From Parasedimentitalea huanghaiensis (lineage in GTDB: Bacteria; Pseudomonadota; Alphaproteobacteria; Rhodobacterales; Rhodobacteraceae), in NCBI RefSeq assembly GCF_009753675.1, contig NZ_WQLV01000013.1:1-64000 (forward strand): a DNA stretch of 64,000 bases, written 5' to 3'. The notes under the pieces are model-generated. The model was not told where the DNA came from, did not search any database, and saw only the letters and a list, made by a program, of their open reading frames with translations. Below, in pieces: positions 26,021-35,844 of the stretch; within the stretch, counting starts at the first letter, position 1; each line of letters starts with the position of its first letter. Position numbers and translations under genes: made by a program.

Positions 26021-26703
26021 TGTTTTTGCTCCAGTTTGCTTAGCAGCGCTGTGGCTGCAGCCTGTTCGGCCTGTCGTTTTGATCCTGCGGTGGCCTGCGC
26101 CTCGGCGCCGTCATCCAACCGGACTGAAATTGTAAACACCGGCTGATGATCTGGTCCGGTGCGGGATACTAACACATATGAGGGCGGTTTTTGGCCTTTT
26201 GCCTGTACCATCTCCTGTAGGGACGTCTTGGAGTCGCGTGCGTCTACCTCAACAGCGTTGATGCGGCTGGCCCACAACCGCAGAATCATCGCCTGAGCCG
26301 CTTCAAACCCGGCGTCTTTGTAGACAGCGGCAATCACCGCTTCCATCGCGTCACCCAACAGCGCCAGTTTGCGTCGCCCACCCGACATCATTTCGGATCG
26401 GCCCAGCTTCAACACTTCGCCAAGCTCGATTTCACGCGCCACATCCGCACAGGCCTCTTTGCGCACCATGGCATTGAAACGCGGCGCCAGTTGGCCCTCG
26501 GATGCGGATTTGTCGTCTTCCAGCAATGCCGTTGCCATCACCAGCCCCAGCACCCGGTCACCCAGAAATTCAAGCCGCTGATTGTCGCTACGCGTGGGGG
26601 ATGAAATTGACGCGTGTGTCAGCGCGCGCACCAGCAGTTCAGGCCGGGCAAACTGATGCCCGATCCGCTCTTGGAAAGCGCGCATTTCTTTGGACAGTTT
26701 CAC
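26017..26703 (-). CDS. rnc: Ribonuclease III
   Basis: 228 residues. The catalytic signature [14 protein letters not shown] carries the metal-binding Glu and Asp, and [19 protein letters not shown] contains the second acidic pair. A double-stranded RNA-binding domain closes the protein ([10 protein letters not shown] to the end). RNase III processes rRNA precursors and double-stranded RNA. The start is GTG, overlapping the lepB stop by four bases (GTGA). Confidence 0.97.
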   Translation of the reverse strand: MKLSKEMRAFQERIGHQFARPELLVRALTHASISSPTRSDNQRLEFLGDRVLGLVMATALLEDDKSASEGQLAPRFNAMVRKEACADVAREIELGEVLKLGRSEMMSGGRRKLALLGDAMEAVIAAVYKDAGFEAAQAMILRLWASRINAVEVDARDSKTSLQEMVQAKGQKPPSYVLVSRTGPDHQPVFTISVRLDDGAEAQATAGSKRQAEQAAATALLSKLEQKQ

Positions 26704-27539
26704 GTGATCCCCTTGAAGAAACGATCACTGCGCCAAGTCCAGAAGAACAACATAGACCGTCCGGCAGATGAGAACATAATGCGGTCTGCTCGGCCGATCA
26801 GGTTTTCGTAGGGAACAAAACCTACACCACCCGCATTCTGCGGAACCCGGCTGTCGGTAGAGTTGTCACGGTTGTCACCCATAAAGAAATAGTGCCCTTC
26901 GGGAACCAGATAAACACCAGTGTGGTCCGTTGACTGATCGCCGATGTTGATAATCGCGTGTTCAACACCATTAGGCAGCGTTGCGATCTGGCGCGATTTT
27001 TTGCAGATCGCCCCCTCGCCCACTGCCGAATTGTTTTCACATCTTGGGAAGCGGCCCTGTGGTCCTTGACGCTCCATCACTTCCTCAAAATCTCCGGCGT
27101 CCTTTAGGGCAACAGCCTGATCGTTGATGAGCAACACGCCATCTTTGACCTGAATTTTGTCGCCGGGCAGGCCAATCAGCCGTTTGATAAAGTCGGTATT
27201 GTTCACAGGGTGGCGAAACACTGCCACGTCTCCGCGCTCGGGCGTGCCGCCAAACAAGCGGGTGTTGTCACCATCCATGAACCCACAGATATCCTCGGCA
27301 TCGATATCAATACCAACAACACCAAGTTTCACACTTGGGCAAGAGGCGTAGGAGTAGCCATAGGCCATCTTGTTGACGAACAGAAAATCCCCGATCAACA
27401 GGGTTTCCTTCATCGACCCCGATGGGATCCAGAACGGCTGGAAAAACAGGGTGCGGAAAACACCGGCGATCAACAGCGCGTAAACAATGGTTTTGATCGT
27501 CTCAATGATCGAATTTCCGGCTTGGGCTTTGGTCGCCAT
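26700..27539 (-). CDS. lepB: Signal peptidase I
   Basis: 279 residues with an N-terminal membrane anchor at about 13-33. The catalytic Ser is S42 in [13 protein letters not shown] and the general base Lys is in [11 protein letters not shown] near 116; [12 protein letters not shown] closes the active-site core. It cleaves signal peptides at the periplasmic face. It overlaps rnc by four bases and follows acpS by 72 bases. Confidence 0.97.
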   Translation of the reverse strand: MATKAQAGNSIIETIKTIVYALLIAGVFRTLFFQPFWIPSGSMKETLLIGDFLFVNKMAYGYSYASCPSVKLGVVGIDIDAEDICGFMDGDNTRLFGGTPERGDVAVFRHPVNNTDFIKRLIGLPGDKIQVKDGVLLINDQAVALKDAGDFEEVMERQGPQGRFPRCENNSAVGEGAICKKSRQIATLPNGVEHAIINIGDQSTDHTGVYLVPEGHYFFMGDNRDNSTDSRVPQNAGGVGFVPYENLIGRADRIMFSSAGRSMLFFWTWRSDRFFKGIT

Positions 27540-27611
27540 CAGGCTCTCCGGTTCTGAAAAAGGTCCGAGGCTACATGCGGCCCGACACGGGGTAAGTCAA
27601 GCATGGCTGGC

Positions 27612-28028
27612 CTATTCCGCGATGGTACTGGCAATCGCCCGCGCTTCAATCACCACAAAAGCCTGTGCCCAGGGGTGATCGTCGGTCAAAGTCACATGGA
27701 TCACAGCCTCGTGACCCGGCGGCGTCATCTCCTGCAACCGCTTGGCAGCCCAACCAGTAACATGCATTACCGGCTGCCCTGTTCGCAGATTGCTGACCGC
27801 CATGTCCTTCCAGGCAATTCCCATACGCAGGCCAGTGCCCAGTGCTTTGGAACAGGCCTCTTTGGCGGCCCAGCGTTTTGCATAGGTTCCCGCCACATCC
27901 ATGCGACGCTCGGCTTTTTGTTGCTCGATGGTGGTGAACACCCGATTCTTAAACCGGTCGCCAAACCGATCCAGCGTCCGCTGGATCCGTTCAATGTTTG
28001 CTAGATCTGTTCCGATACCAAGGATCAT
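27612..28028 (-). CDS. acpS: Holo-[acyl-carrier-protein] synthase
   Basis: 138 residues of the AcpS type of phosphopantetheinyl transferase. The start [15 protein letters not shown] contains the Mg-binding Asp8, and [17 protein letters not shown] holds the Glu and Lys of the active site. It transfers 4'-phosphopantetheine from CoA to apo-ACP for fatty-acid synthesis. It lies between pdxJ (with one gene inserted) and lepB, a conserved order in alphaproteobacteria. Confidence 0.95.
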   Translation of the reverse strand: MILGIGTDLANIERIQRTLDRFGDRFKNRVFTTIEQQKAERRMDVAGTYAKRWAAKEACSKALGTGLRMGIAWKDMAVSNLRTGQPVMHVTGWAAKRLQEMTPPGHEAVIHVTLTDDHPWAQAFVVIEARAIASTIAE

Positions 28029-28037
28029 GTAATCCGT

Positions 28038-28502
28038 TTACCGTTGCACCTGCGCACGTTTAGCAGCAGCTTTCAGTTCGTTTTTTGCTCCCATAGAAAC
28101 AAAGAACCTATTCCCAAAGTACATGACGGCAACCAAGAAGACGGTAATGCCGATCATCGGAACCATGCTGCCCCCCAAGTACACAGAGGCGATAGCATGA
28201 AAAAACTCAGGCCCGACCAACAGTACCCCCCAGAATGCCGATGCAACAACCTCGACCACGACACCAATCAGTGTGGCCCTGAATGCAAAACGACGAACAT
28301 CATTGGCCGGAACAGTTTGCCCATTATCTCTTGCAAATCGTTGCCCCGAGAACATCGCGGCCATCATCGTCGGCAAAATGGACGTTACCGAAGAGGACAG
28401 GTCCACGTTTATGGCCATCAGAATCGCAATAAATACAGCCGGCAAAAACATCCGCCACCCGAGGAGCCACATCGAATAGCGAAGTAAGCTAATTTTCTTC
28501 AT
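28038..28502 (-). CDS. Four-helix membrane protein, ABZJ_00895-like
   Basis: 154 residues with four predicted helices at about 16-31, 36-52, 77-97 and 108-130 and a basic C-terminal tail (AAAKRAQVQR). The overall shape and FRATLIGVVVEVV segment recall the ABZJ_00895 family of unknown function; recognition is tentative. It is inserted between pdxJ and acpS, which are usually adjacent in this cluster, and begins with a good ATG 10 bases from nothing else; it is 9 bases ahead of acpS. Confidence 0.72.
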   Translation of the reverse strand: MKKISLLRYSMWLLGWRMFLPAVFIAILMAINVDLSSSVTSILPTMMAAMFSGQRFARDNGQTVPANDVRRFAFRATLIGVVVEVVASAFWGVLLVGPEFFHAIASVYLGGSMVPMIGITVFLVAVMYFGNRFFVSMGAKNELKAAAKRAQVQR

Positions 28503-28625
28503 CTAGATATTCCTAAGTCCATCGCTCCAATCAGCGCATTCAGAAGAGAAGTGGATGCGCCGACGACCGCTAAAGCTGCGGGATATACGTGATACCAAAT
28601 ATTAGTCTCTGCTAACCGAGCAAGA

Positions 28626-29372
28626 TCAGTGCCTTGCCTCATCCATCAGGCGGCGCATTTCCTGAACCGCAGGGGGCAAACCACGAAACACCGCTTCACC
28701 AATCAGGAAGTGACCAATGTTCAACTCTCGCACCTCGGGAAAGGCCGCAATCGGCTTAACACAGTCATAGGTCAGCCCGTGGCCAGCATGCACCTCCAGC
28801 CCAAGAGAATGCGCGTAGGTAGACATGTCACGCAGGCTCTCAAATTCAGCGTCACGTAATTTGAAATCACCCTCAGCATGGGCATCGCAGTAAGCCCCGA
28901 CATGCAACTCGATGATATCAGCACCAACCCGGTGCGCGGCTTCGACCTGTTTCATATCAGCGGCAACAAACAGCGAGATACGACTGCCAGCCTCACGTAG
29001 CGGCGCGATAAAGTCGCTCAATTTGTTCTGCTCACGCGCCACTTCCAACCCACCCTCGGTGGTGCGCTCTTCGCGTTTTTCAGGAACGATGCAGACCGCG
29101 TGAGGCTTGTGGCGCAGCGCAATCCTCTGCATCTCATCGGTGGCAGCCATTTCAAAATTCAAAGGCACCGTAAGTGACTGCATCAGGTTTTCAATGTCTG
29201 CATCAACCATATGGCGGCGGTCTTCACGCAGATGCGCTGTGATGCCGTCGACACCAGCTTCTTCTGCAAGTTTCGCGGCCCGCACGGGATCAGGATTCGT
29301 ACCACCGCGTGCGTTGCGCAGCGTTGCTACATGATCAATGTTGAGACCCAGTCGCAAAGAAGTTTCAGCCAT
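28626..29372 (-). CDS. pdxJ: Pyridoxine 5'-phosphate synthase
   Basis: 248 residues. The TIM-barrel start LRLGLNIDHVATLRNARGG is the PdxJ signature, and ITAHLREDRRHM and EVHAGHGLTYD carry further active-site residues. It condenses 3-amino-2-oxopropyl phosphate with deoxyxylulose 5-phosphate to pyridoxine phosphate, the last carbon-joining step in vitamin B6 synthesis. The start MAETSLRLG is preferred to an in-frame ATG 12 codons earlier. Confidence 0.96.
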   Translation of the reverse strand: MAETSLRLGLNIDHVATLRNARGGTNPDPVRAAKLAEEAGVDGITAHLREDRRHMVDADIENLMQSLTVPLNFEMAATDEMQRIALRHKPHAVCIVPEKREERTTEGGLEVAREQNKLSDFIAPLREAGSRISLFVAADMKQVEAAHRVGADIIELHVGAYCDAHAEGDFKLRDAEFESLRDMSTYAHSLGLEVHAGHGLTYDCVKPIAAFPEVRELNIGHFLIGEAVFRGLPPAVQEMRRLMDEARH

Positions 29373-29443
29373 AATTGCAAGTCCTAATAAGCCCATTTTC
29401 CCCGACATTAGACATCAGAGCTAAAAGAGCAAACTGCTAAATT

Positions 29444-30169
29444 TTACTGCGCCTTGCGCAGGGGGGCTTTGGCCATGCTAGAGGACACAGAGGTATCATT
29501 TTTCAGATGCGCGCGGGCCTTGATCGCCTGGAACTTTGCTTTGATTTTTGAACGGCGACGCTGCTGATAAACACGGATCAGTGGCACACTGAGGTAGTAG
29601 CAAATCACCGCCACAATCACGCCCGGAATCACGCTGCCAATCATATAGGGCAGAAACACCTCGTTATAGAACAGCTGTAATCCATGCCAGTCCGCCTCGC
29701 GGTCTGAGATCAGCGCCAGCAAGTTATCCCAGACATCTTTGCTGACACCAAAAAACTTGCCAATCAGCGAGTGGTCCACTTCTGTGTCGAACTCAGTGCC
29801 CAACAGCCAATGGCCAGTTTGCAACGACGCAACCCCAATAGGCACATAGGTCAGTGGGTTGCCAAAAAAGGTACCGCTAAGAGCGGCGAGGATATTGCCG
29901 TTGAACAACCGCGCAACCAGGGCTGCGACAATAAAATGCAATCCATAGAACGGGGTAAACGAGGTGAATACACCGGCAGCAATGCCTCGGGCGATCCGCT
30001 CAGGCGAATCAGGCAAACGGCGCACCCGGTGTTTGACATACAGAAACGCCCGCCCCCAGCCGCCACGCGGCCAGATGAAATCCACAATCGCACGTAACGG
30101 CGAACGTCGGTCCCGGCGCCTGAATACCAACGATTGCGTCCTTCCCAAATTCGGCCAGTGCAAGGCCAC
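29444..30169 (-). CDS. DUF2062-domain membrane protein
   Basis: 241 residues. The central block RRLPDSPERIARGIAAGVFTSFTPFYGLHF and FFGNPLTYVPIG is the DUF2062 signature, a membrane domain of unknown function. Helices lie at about 62-80, 95-112 and 178-205; the C-terminal tail is basic and likely cytoplasmic. The start is GTG at 30169, 13 bases after the rel stop; an overlapping ATG two bases upstream is in another frame. It is part of the rel-pdxJ cluster. Confidence 0.87.
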   Translation of the reverse strand: MALHWPNLGRTQSLVFRRRDRRSPLRAIVDFIWPRGGWGRAFLYVKHRVRRLPDSPERIARGIAAGVFTSFTPFYGLHFIVAALVARLFNGNILAALSGTFFGNPLTYVPIGVASLQTGHWLLGTEFDTEVDHSLIGKFFGVSKDVWDNLLALISDREADWHGLQLFYNEVFLPYMIGSVIPGVIVAVICYYLSVPLIRVYQQRRRSKIKAKFQAIKARAHLKNDTSVSSSMAKAPLRKAQ

Positions 30170-30182
30170 ATTTTCCGCGGCC

Positions 30183-32315
30183 TTACAGCTTGGCGCTATG
30201 CGTCACCACTTGATCGCGGATGCGCTCAACGGCTGCAACATCACTTTCAGCTTCCAGCATTAATATCAACGAGTGCAGCTGCTCCACATCCCGCAATTCG
30301 ACGTTTATCACCAGACGGTAAAAGTCTGGTTTCCGATCTACAAATTCAAGGTCTGAAATATTGGCCTTTTTCTCACCAATCAATGTGCAAATTCGTCCCA
30401 GCACCCCGGCATCATTGCCAATGGTCAGTCCCAGAGTGACGCCATACACCGCAGGGTGTGTCCCATCATGCCAATGGACGTCGACCCAGCGCTCTGGCTG
30501 GTCTTCATAATTGCTCAGATGGTCACAATCCGCAGCGTGGACCACAACACCGCGCCCGCGGTAAGTAATCCCGATGATGCGTTCACCTGGCAACGGCTGA
30601 CAGCAGGTCGCGCGTTCAAAACTTTGCCCAGGCTCAAGGCCGATCACCGCACGACGCGGCGAGATTTCGTCGCTCCTGTCTGGAATCAGATCCGGATAGA
30701 CCGCCTGCACAACATCGTGCCCGGTGATTTCGGCAGCCCCAAGACGTGCCAGCAACTCATGGGCATTCCCCAATCGCAATACACGCGCAGCCGTTTCCAG
30801 CGCTTTGTCTGTGGATTTACGACCTACATGCTCAAACGCAGATCGCGCAAGTTCGCGCCCCAGCTTCACAAACCGTTCGCGGTCTGCGTCCCGCAAGGCA
30901 CGGCGGATGGCCGTGCGGGCTTTACCTGTTGTGGCAATCTCCAACCAGCTGATCTGCGGCGTCTGTCCTTCGGCGGTGATGATGTCGACCGACTGACCAT
31001 TGCGCAACCGGGTCCACAGCGGCACTCGAATGGCATCCACCTTGGCCCCAACACAGGCATGGCCGATCCGAGTGTGGATCGCATAGGCGTAGTCAATCGG
31101 TGTCGCCCCTTTGGGCAGCTTGATCACATCGCCCTTGGGCGTAAAGCAGAACACCTGATCCGAATACATCTCTAGCTTGACCGCTTCGAGAAACTCGTCG
31201 TGGTCTTCTTCAGCGTCGAACTGTTCGGTGAGTGAAGCGATCCACTTAGCCGGATCTACCGCAAACGGGTTTTGGGTGCGCACACCGTCGCGGTATGACC
31301 AGTGTGCCGCTACGCCGGTTTCAGCAACGTCGTGCATCTGCCGGGTGCGAATCTGCACCTCAACCCGCTTGCCGTCGCGCCCCGACACTGTGGTGTGGAT
31401 TGACCGGTAGCCGTTGGATTTAGGCTGGCTGATATAATCTTTGAACCGTCCCGGCACCGCCCGCCACCGTTGGTGAATAGCACCCAACGTGCGATAGCTG
31501 TCTTCCTCGGTGGCGGTAATAATGCGGAACCCATAGATATCGGACAGCCGCGAAAACCCCTGATCCTTTTCCTGCATTTTGCGCCAGATTGAATAGGGTT
31601 TCTTCGCGCGACCAAACACTTCGGCCTCGATACCCGCCTTCTCTAGTTCACTGCGCATGTCGCCGGTGATCCGGTGAATCACATCGCCGGTTTCACGTTG
31701 CAGGGTGATAAAGCGACGGATGATCGACTGTCGGCCTTCGGGATTCAGAACGCGAAACGCCAGATCCTCCAGCTCTTCGCGCATCCACTGCATCCCCATG
31801 CGACCCGCCAAGGGCGCATAGATATCCATGGTCTCGCGGGCTTTTTGGGCCTGCTTGTCCGGACGCATCGCCTTGATCGTGCGCATGTTGTGCAAGCGGT
31901 CTGCCAGCTTGACCAAGATAACCCGCAAATCCTTGGACATCGCCATGAACAGTTTGCGAAAATTCTCAGCTTGTTTGGTTTCCCGGCTGGACAGCTGCAG
32001 ATTGGTCAGCTTGGTCACACCATCGACCAGCTCAGCAACTTCGTTTCCAAACCGCTCCGAGACCTCTTCGTAGTTGGCCTTGGTATCTTCGATGGTGTCA
32101 TGCAGCAGCGCGGTGATGATGGTGGCATCATCCAGGCGCTGTTCGGTCAGGATTGCAGCAACGGCAACTGGATGGGTGAAATAAGGTTCACCCGAATGCC
32201 GGAATTGCCCCGTGTGCATCTCTTCGCCATAGGTATATGCTTCGGCGAGCCGCTCTTCGTTGGTCTTGGGATTGTAGTTGCGGACCAGCGCAATCAGATC
32301 TTCAGGTGATATCAT
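30183..32315 (-). CDS. rel: Bifunctional (p)ppGpp synthetase/hydrolase
   Basis: 710 residues with the full RelA/SpoT set: HD hydrolase domain (His48 and H72-D73 in LLHDTIED), synthetase domain, TGS (GDVIKLPKGATPIDYAYAI) and a C-terminal ACT domain. The synthetase motif is RFKD at 290-293, the RXKD form seen in bifunctional enzymes, so it should both make and destroy the alarmone. It is the only such gene in the window and in most alphaproteobacteria. It follows rpoZ by 32 bases. Confidence 0.97.
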   Translation of the reverse strand: MISPEDLIALVRNYNPKTNEERLAEAYTYGEEMHTGQFRHSGEPYFTHPVAVAAILTEQRLDDATIITALLHDTIEDTKANYEEVSERFGNEVAELVDGVTKLTNLQLSSRETKQAENFRKLFMAMSKDLRVILVKLADRLHNMRTIKAMRPDKQAQKARETMDIYAPLAGRMGMQWMREELEDLAFRVLNPEGRQSIIRRFITLQRETGDVIHRITGDMRSELEKAGIEAEVFGRAKKPYSIWRKMQEKDQGFSRLSDIYGFRIITATEEDSYRTLGAIHQRWRAVPGRFKDYISQPKSNGYRSIHTTVSGRDGKRVEVQIRTRQMHDVAETGVAAHWSYRDGVRTQNPFAVDPAKWIASLTEQFDAEEDHDEFLEAVKLEMYSDQVFCFTPKGDVIKLPKGATPIDYAYAIHTRIGHACVGAKVDAIRVPLWTRLRNGQSVDIITAEGQTPQISWLEIATTGKARTAIRRALRDADRERFVKLGRELARSAFEHVGRKSTDKALETAARVLRLGNAHELLARLGAAEITGHDVVQAVYPDLIPDRSDEISPRRAVIGLEPGQSFERATCCQPLPGERIIGITYRGRGVVVHAADCDHLSNYEDQPERWVDVHWHDGTHPAVYGVTLGLTIGNDAGVLGRICTLIGEKKANISDLEFVDRKPDFYRLVINVELRDVEQLHSLILMLEAESDVAAVERIRDQVVTHSAKL

Positions 32316-32347
32316 TTCCGGTCCGCAGCCTCAGTTAATTGTGCGGC

Positions 32348-32701
32348 TCAGCCCTGTCCTTGGGCTTCCATCAGCGCACGAAGAAGTTTTTCTTCGGACA
32401 TGTCATCGTCAGCCGGCTTGTCAGCCTCGCCGCCCATCAGCAGAGCCATCGAATCTTCTTCGGGCTCATCGACTTCGATCTGGGTCTGGTTGCTCTCAAT
32501 CAGACGTTCACGCAGCGAATCAGCGCTTTGTGTTTCATCTGCGATTTCACGCAGCGACACGACAGGATTTTTGTCATTGTCACGCTCAACAGTGATCGGC
32601 GCACCTGCCGCGATCTCGCGGGCGCGGTGGGCTGCCAGCATCACCAGCTCAAAGCGGTTGGGAACTTTATCAACACAGTCTTCAACCGTTACGCGGGCCA
32701 T
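32348..32701 (-). CDS. rpoZ: RNA polymerase omega subunit
   Basis: 117 residues beginning [22 protein letters not shown], unmistakable for omega; the C-terminal extension is acidic as in other Rhodobacteraceae. Omega aids RNA polymerase assembly and contributes to the ppGpp binding site, and its linkage with rel just downstream is conserved. An ATG two codons earlier is possible, but MARVT is the family start. Confidence 0.97.
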   Translation of the reverse strand: MARVTVEDCVDKVPNRFELVMLAAHRAREIAAGAPITVERDNDKNPVVSLREIADETQSADSLRERLIESNQTQIEVDEPEEDSMALLMGGEADKPADDDMSEEKLLRALMEAQGQG

Positions 32702-32739
32702 CAGCAACTCTCCAAATGAGTAAGGATCCAGAACGATGG

Positions 32740-32768
32740 TGTGTAAGCCCGAATCTTTGTCTTGACAA
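32740..32768 (-). promoter_or_regulatory. Predicted sigma-70-type promoter of rpoZ-rel
   Basis: On the minus strand, TTGTCA (32768-32763), a 17-base spacer and TACACA (32745-32740), about 39 bases before the rpoZ ATG. The -35 is good and the -10 moderate. Confidence 0.4.
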
Positions 32769-32794
32769 GCGCTGAATGCGTCTCTTTTGCCACA

Positions 32795-33364
32795 TCAGAG
32801 TGGCTGTACCTCTACAACTGCCTCGTCGGGTAGATCCGCGAGCATTTCGCGCGCTGACAGACCAAGCACCGGATGCACCCAATCCGGGGCGATATCGCAC
32901 AGGGGGACCAGCACAAAGCCTCTGTCTTGGAGCCTCGGGTGCGGCAGTATCAGTTGATCAGGAGATTCACGCATCTGCTCGGCTAACGGCAGCTCCAGCC
33001 ACCGTGCGTAGGTTTCACGGTCCGGCATAATCTGGCCAGCAAAGGCAATAAGATCCAAATCCAGCGTTCGCATGCCCCAACGCTGATCTCGCACGCGTGC
33101 GAATTGCGCCTCCACCTCATGCAAAACGGCTAACAACCCTTCGGCAGACAGCTCGCTGCTGATCTCTATCAGTGCGTTGACATAATCAGGCCCCGCCCCC
33201 GCCGGAAAACACGGCGTGTGAAAGAATCGTGACACCGCTCGCAACCTCAGGTCGTACTTTGAAAGCGCGCAAACAGCTGCGACCAATGTCTGATGCGGCA
33301 TTCCAGCGCAGGTTGGAAGGTTCCCCCCTAAAGCAATAAGCGCATTTGACCGGAATTCGGTCAT
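32795..33364 (-). CDS. folK: 2-amino-4-hydroxy-6-hydroxymethyldihydropteridine pyrophosphokinase
   Basis: 189 residues. SNALIALGGN near the start and RWGMRTLDLDLIAF in the middle are the HPPK signatures, with the Asp pair that binds Mg-ATP; LILPHPRLQDRGFVLVPL completes the family. It transfers pyrophosphate from ATP to the pterin, a step of folate synthesis. It starts the minus-strand cluster and diverges from the NYN gene. The start MTEFRSN is preferred over an in-frame ATG 10 codons earlier. Confidence 0.94.
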   Translation of the reverse strand: MTEFRSNALIALGGNLPTCAGMPHQTLVAAVCALSKYDLRLRAVSRFFHTPCFPAGAGPDYVNALIEISSELSAEGLLAVLHEVEAQFARVRDQRWGMRTLDLDLIAFAGQIMPDRETYARWLELPLAEQMRESPDQLILPHPRLQDRGFVLVPLCDIAPDWVHPVLGLSAREMLADLPDEAVVEVQPL

Positions 33365-33501
33365 TTTTGACCCCATTTCATATATTTGATACACTTGCAG
33401 GACATGACAAATAACTTACATTAGATCTACCTGTTTCGCGCAATTTTAGCATTCACTCACGGAACACACCGCGCGGGCAGAATATACCGGAAGGACATAT
33501 T

Positions 33502-34074
33502 ATGTTTTATAAGGACGAACGGCTTGCGCTGTTCATCGATGGTTCAAATCTTTATGCTGCTGCCAAGGCGCTGGGGTTTGATATCGACTATAAGTTATTG
33601 CGTCAGGAATTCATGCGCCGCGGAAAAATGCTGCGTGCGTTCTACTATACGGCGCTGCTTGAGAACGATGAATACTCGCCCATTCGGCCTCTGGTGGACT
33701 GGCTCCACTACAATGGCTTTACCATGGTGACAAAACCCGCCAAGGAATACACCGATAGCATGGGCCGCCGTAAGGTTAAGGGCAACATGGATATCGAACT
33801 CGCTGTAGACGCTATGGAACTGGCACCGCGCGTGGATCACATTGTGCTGTTTTCCGGGGATGGGGATTTCCGGCCGCTGGTTGCCAGCTTGCAGCGACAG
33901 GGTGTCCGCGTATCAGTTGTCTCGACTATCCGTAGCCAGCCACCAATGATTTCGGACGACTTGCGCCGCCAGGCCGACAACTTCATTGAACTCGAAGAGC
34001 TCAAAGATGTAATTGGTCGCCCGCCGCGTGAAGACCCGGATGAAGCGCGCAACGTGGCCTTCGCAGGCAAATGA
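33502..34074 (+). CDS. NYN-domain (LabA-like) putative nuclease
   Basis: 190 residues of the NYN/PIN-like fold. The acidic residues expected for metal binding are present: ALFIDGSNLY (Asp near 11), NMDIELAVDAME (near 96-103) and FSGDGDFRPL (near 122-124). LabA-like proteins are predicted RNases; cyanobacterial LabA affects circadian gene expression, but the bacterial role is generally unknown. It is a single-gene unit, divergent from folK, closed by a strong terminator. Confidence 0.9.
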   Translation: MFYKDERLALFIDGSNLYAAAKALGFDIDYKLLRQEFMRRGKMLRAFYYTALLENDEYSPIRPLVDWLHYNGFTMVTKPAKEYTDSMGRRKVKGNMDIELAVDAMELAPRVDHIVLFSGDGDFRPLVASLQRQGVRVSVVSTIRSQPPMISDDLRRQADNFIELEELKDVIGRPPREDPDEARNVAFAGK

Positions 34075-34105
34075 TACGGGCCTATTAACCCGATTTAAGA
34101 TTTCG

Positions 34106-34142
34106 ACAGGCGCCGGACATTTATCCGGCGCCTGTTTTTTTG
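34106..34142 (+). terminator. Rho-independent terminator after the NYN gene
   Basis: CAGGCGCCGGA (34107-34117), loop CATTTA, TCCGGCGCCTG (34124-34134), then seven T. A perfect 11-base-pair stem. Confidence 0.92.
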
Positions 34143-34206
34143 TTTGGGGTAGGCAGACAACGTTAAATGGATGCCATTCTATGCACCTTATGGGCGCCGC
34201 TAAAAC

Positions 34207-34668
34207 TCAGTTTTCCGCCTGCTCGTTGATCTCATTGTGACGAGCGATAACCTCAGCAGGCCAGGTGCTCTTGATATAGGCAAAAACGGCCAGCAAATCC
34301 GACTCGCTCAACACATCCTCGTACCCTTCCATCCGGCTGCGATACCCATTTCCAACCAGGGCAGCCGTGCCTTTTCTGGTAATGGTCAGCAGCTGCTGGT
34401 CCGCATGGTGCCATGTGTGACCGCTGGCGTTATGTGGAGGGGCCGGTAGGTATCCCTCTTCATCTCGCTCGCGCCAATTGGCCTCTCCCTGCAACTGATC
34501 ACCATGGCAACTGGCGCAATTGTCCTGATAAATCACCTTTCCTTGCGCTACGGCCGCATCATCCTGATACGGAAACACCCCCGCAGCATTGCCTGCGGTG
34601 CCCTGGCTCCACAACACTGTTCCCAGCACGGCCACGCCTAGGGCCACACTGCTACCAAAAAACTTCAT
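34207..34668 (-). CDS. Small mono-haem cytochrome c
   Basis: 153 residues. An N-terminal signal peptide ([19 protein letters not shown]) precedes one haem motif, [13 protein letters not shown]; a likely distal Met ligand is in RSRMEGYED about 70 residues on. It is a periplasmic c-type cytochrome of class I, perhaps an electron carrier, with unusual His-rich stretch [11 protein letters not shown]. It is not next to any oxidase, so its partner is unknown. The ATG follows GGATCGTCG. It diverges from ispH. Confidence 0.9.
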   Translation of the reverse strand: MKFFGSSVALGVAVLGTVLWSQGTAGNAAGVFPYQDDAAVAQGKVIYQDNCASCHGDQLQGEANWRERDEEGYLPAPPHNASGHTWHHADQQLLTITRKGTAALVGNGYRSRMEGYEDVLSESDLLAVFAYIKSTWPAEVIARHNEINEQAEN

Positions 34669-34803
34669 CGACGATCCTCCGGTCACTTTTCACCTCCTTT
34701 GCAGCCTTCCCCCACAGGAAGCTCTAGTCACATCACCGTGAGCATCAGCCCCTATGGACCTGAGCGCACGAAAGCCTTACCTCTGCACAGCAAGGAGACG
34801 CCA

Positions 34804-35754
34804 ATGACAATGCCCCCACTAACTTTGTATCTGGCCGCACCGCGCGGTTTCTGCGCCGGGGTCGACCGTGCGATCAAGATCGTTGAAATGGCGATCCAGA
34901 AATGGGGGGCGCCCGTCTATGTGCGTCACGAAATCGTTCACAACAAATTTGTTGTTGATGGGCTGCGTGAAAAAGGCGCGGTATTTGTCGAAGAGCTAGA
35001 AGACTGCCCAGATGACCGGCCCGTGATCTTTTCGGCTCATGGTGTACCCAAGTCGGTTCCCGCCGAAGCCAGCCGCCGTCAGATGGTCTATGTCGATGCC
35101 ACCTGCCCGTTGGTTTCCAAGGTTCACATCGAAGCCCAGCGCCACGCAGATGCCGGTTTGCAAATGATCATGATCGGTCACAAGGGCCATCCCGAAACCA
35201 TTGGAACCATGGGGCAACTGCCCAACGGCGAGGTACTCTTGGTGGAAACCGTCGAAGACGTGGCCACAGTTGCCGTACGCGATCCGGCCCAATTGGCCTA
35301 TGTCACCCAGACCACCCTGTCGGTCGACGACACCAAGGACATCGTGGCTGCCTTACACGACCGGTTTCCAGCCATCATCGGCCCCCACAAAGAAGACATC
35401 TGTTATGCCACCACCAACCGCCAGCACGCGGTAAAATCGGTGGCTCCTAAAAGCGACGCCCTGCTGGTTGTTGGCGCGCCCAATTCCTCGAACTCGCGCC
35501 GTCTGGTCGAGGTTGGCGCGAAGGCTGGCTGCAAATACGCGCAGCTGGTGCAACGTGCCACAAATATCGACTGGCGCGCCCTCGAGGGCATCCGCAGTGT
35601 CGCCATCACCGCCGGCGCGTCAGCCCCGGAACTGCTGGTGAACGAAGTTATCGACGCTTTCCGCAGTCGCTATGACGTGACAGTCGAAGTGGTGGAAACG
35701 GCTGTCGAGGATATCGAATTCAAAGTCCCTCGCGTGTTGCGCCAGCCAGCGTAG
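34804..35754 (+). CDS. ispH: 4-hydroxy-3-methylbut-2-enyl diphosphate reductase
   Basis: 316 residues. The three cysteines that hold the iron-sulfur cluster are in [22 protein letters not shown] and the C-terminal part near [16 protein letters not shown] and [11 protein letters not shown] are also signatures. It is the last enzyme of the non-mevalonate isoprenoid pathway, releasing IPP and DMAPP. The start [10 protein letters not shown] has AAGGAGACGCCA before it; an upstream in-frame ATG at 34699 is rejected. Confidence 0.96.
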   Translation: MTMPPLTLYLAAPRGFCAGVDRAIKIVEMAIQKWGAPVYVRHEIVHNKFVVDGLREKGAVFVEELEDCPDDRPVIFSAHGVPKSVPAEASRRQMVYVDATCPLVSKVHIEAQRHADAGLQMIMIGHKGHPETIGTMGQLPNGEVLLVETVEDVATVAVRDPAQLAYVTQTTLSVDDTKDIVAALHDRFPAIIGPHKEDICYATTNRQHAVKSVAPKSDALLVVGAPNSSNSRRLVEVGAKAGCKYAQLVQRATNIDWRALEGIRSVAITAGASAPELLVNEVIDAFRSRYDVTVEVVETAVEDIEFKVPRVLRQPA

Positions 35755-35844
35755 GTTCACCCCCGCCCACTTTCAAGCCTGTGACAGAATGCCAATGCCG
35801 TGCTAGGCCTTGGCTCACCCATTTCTGATACCCGGAGCCGCTTG

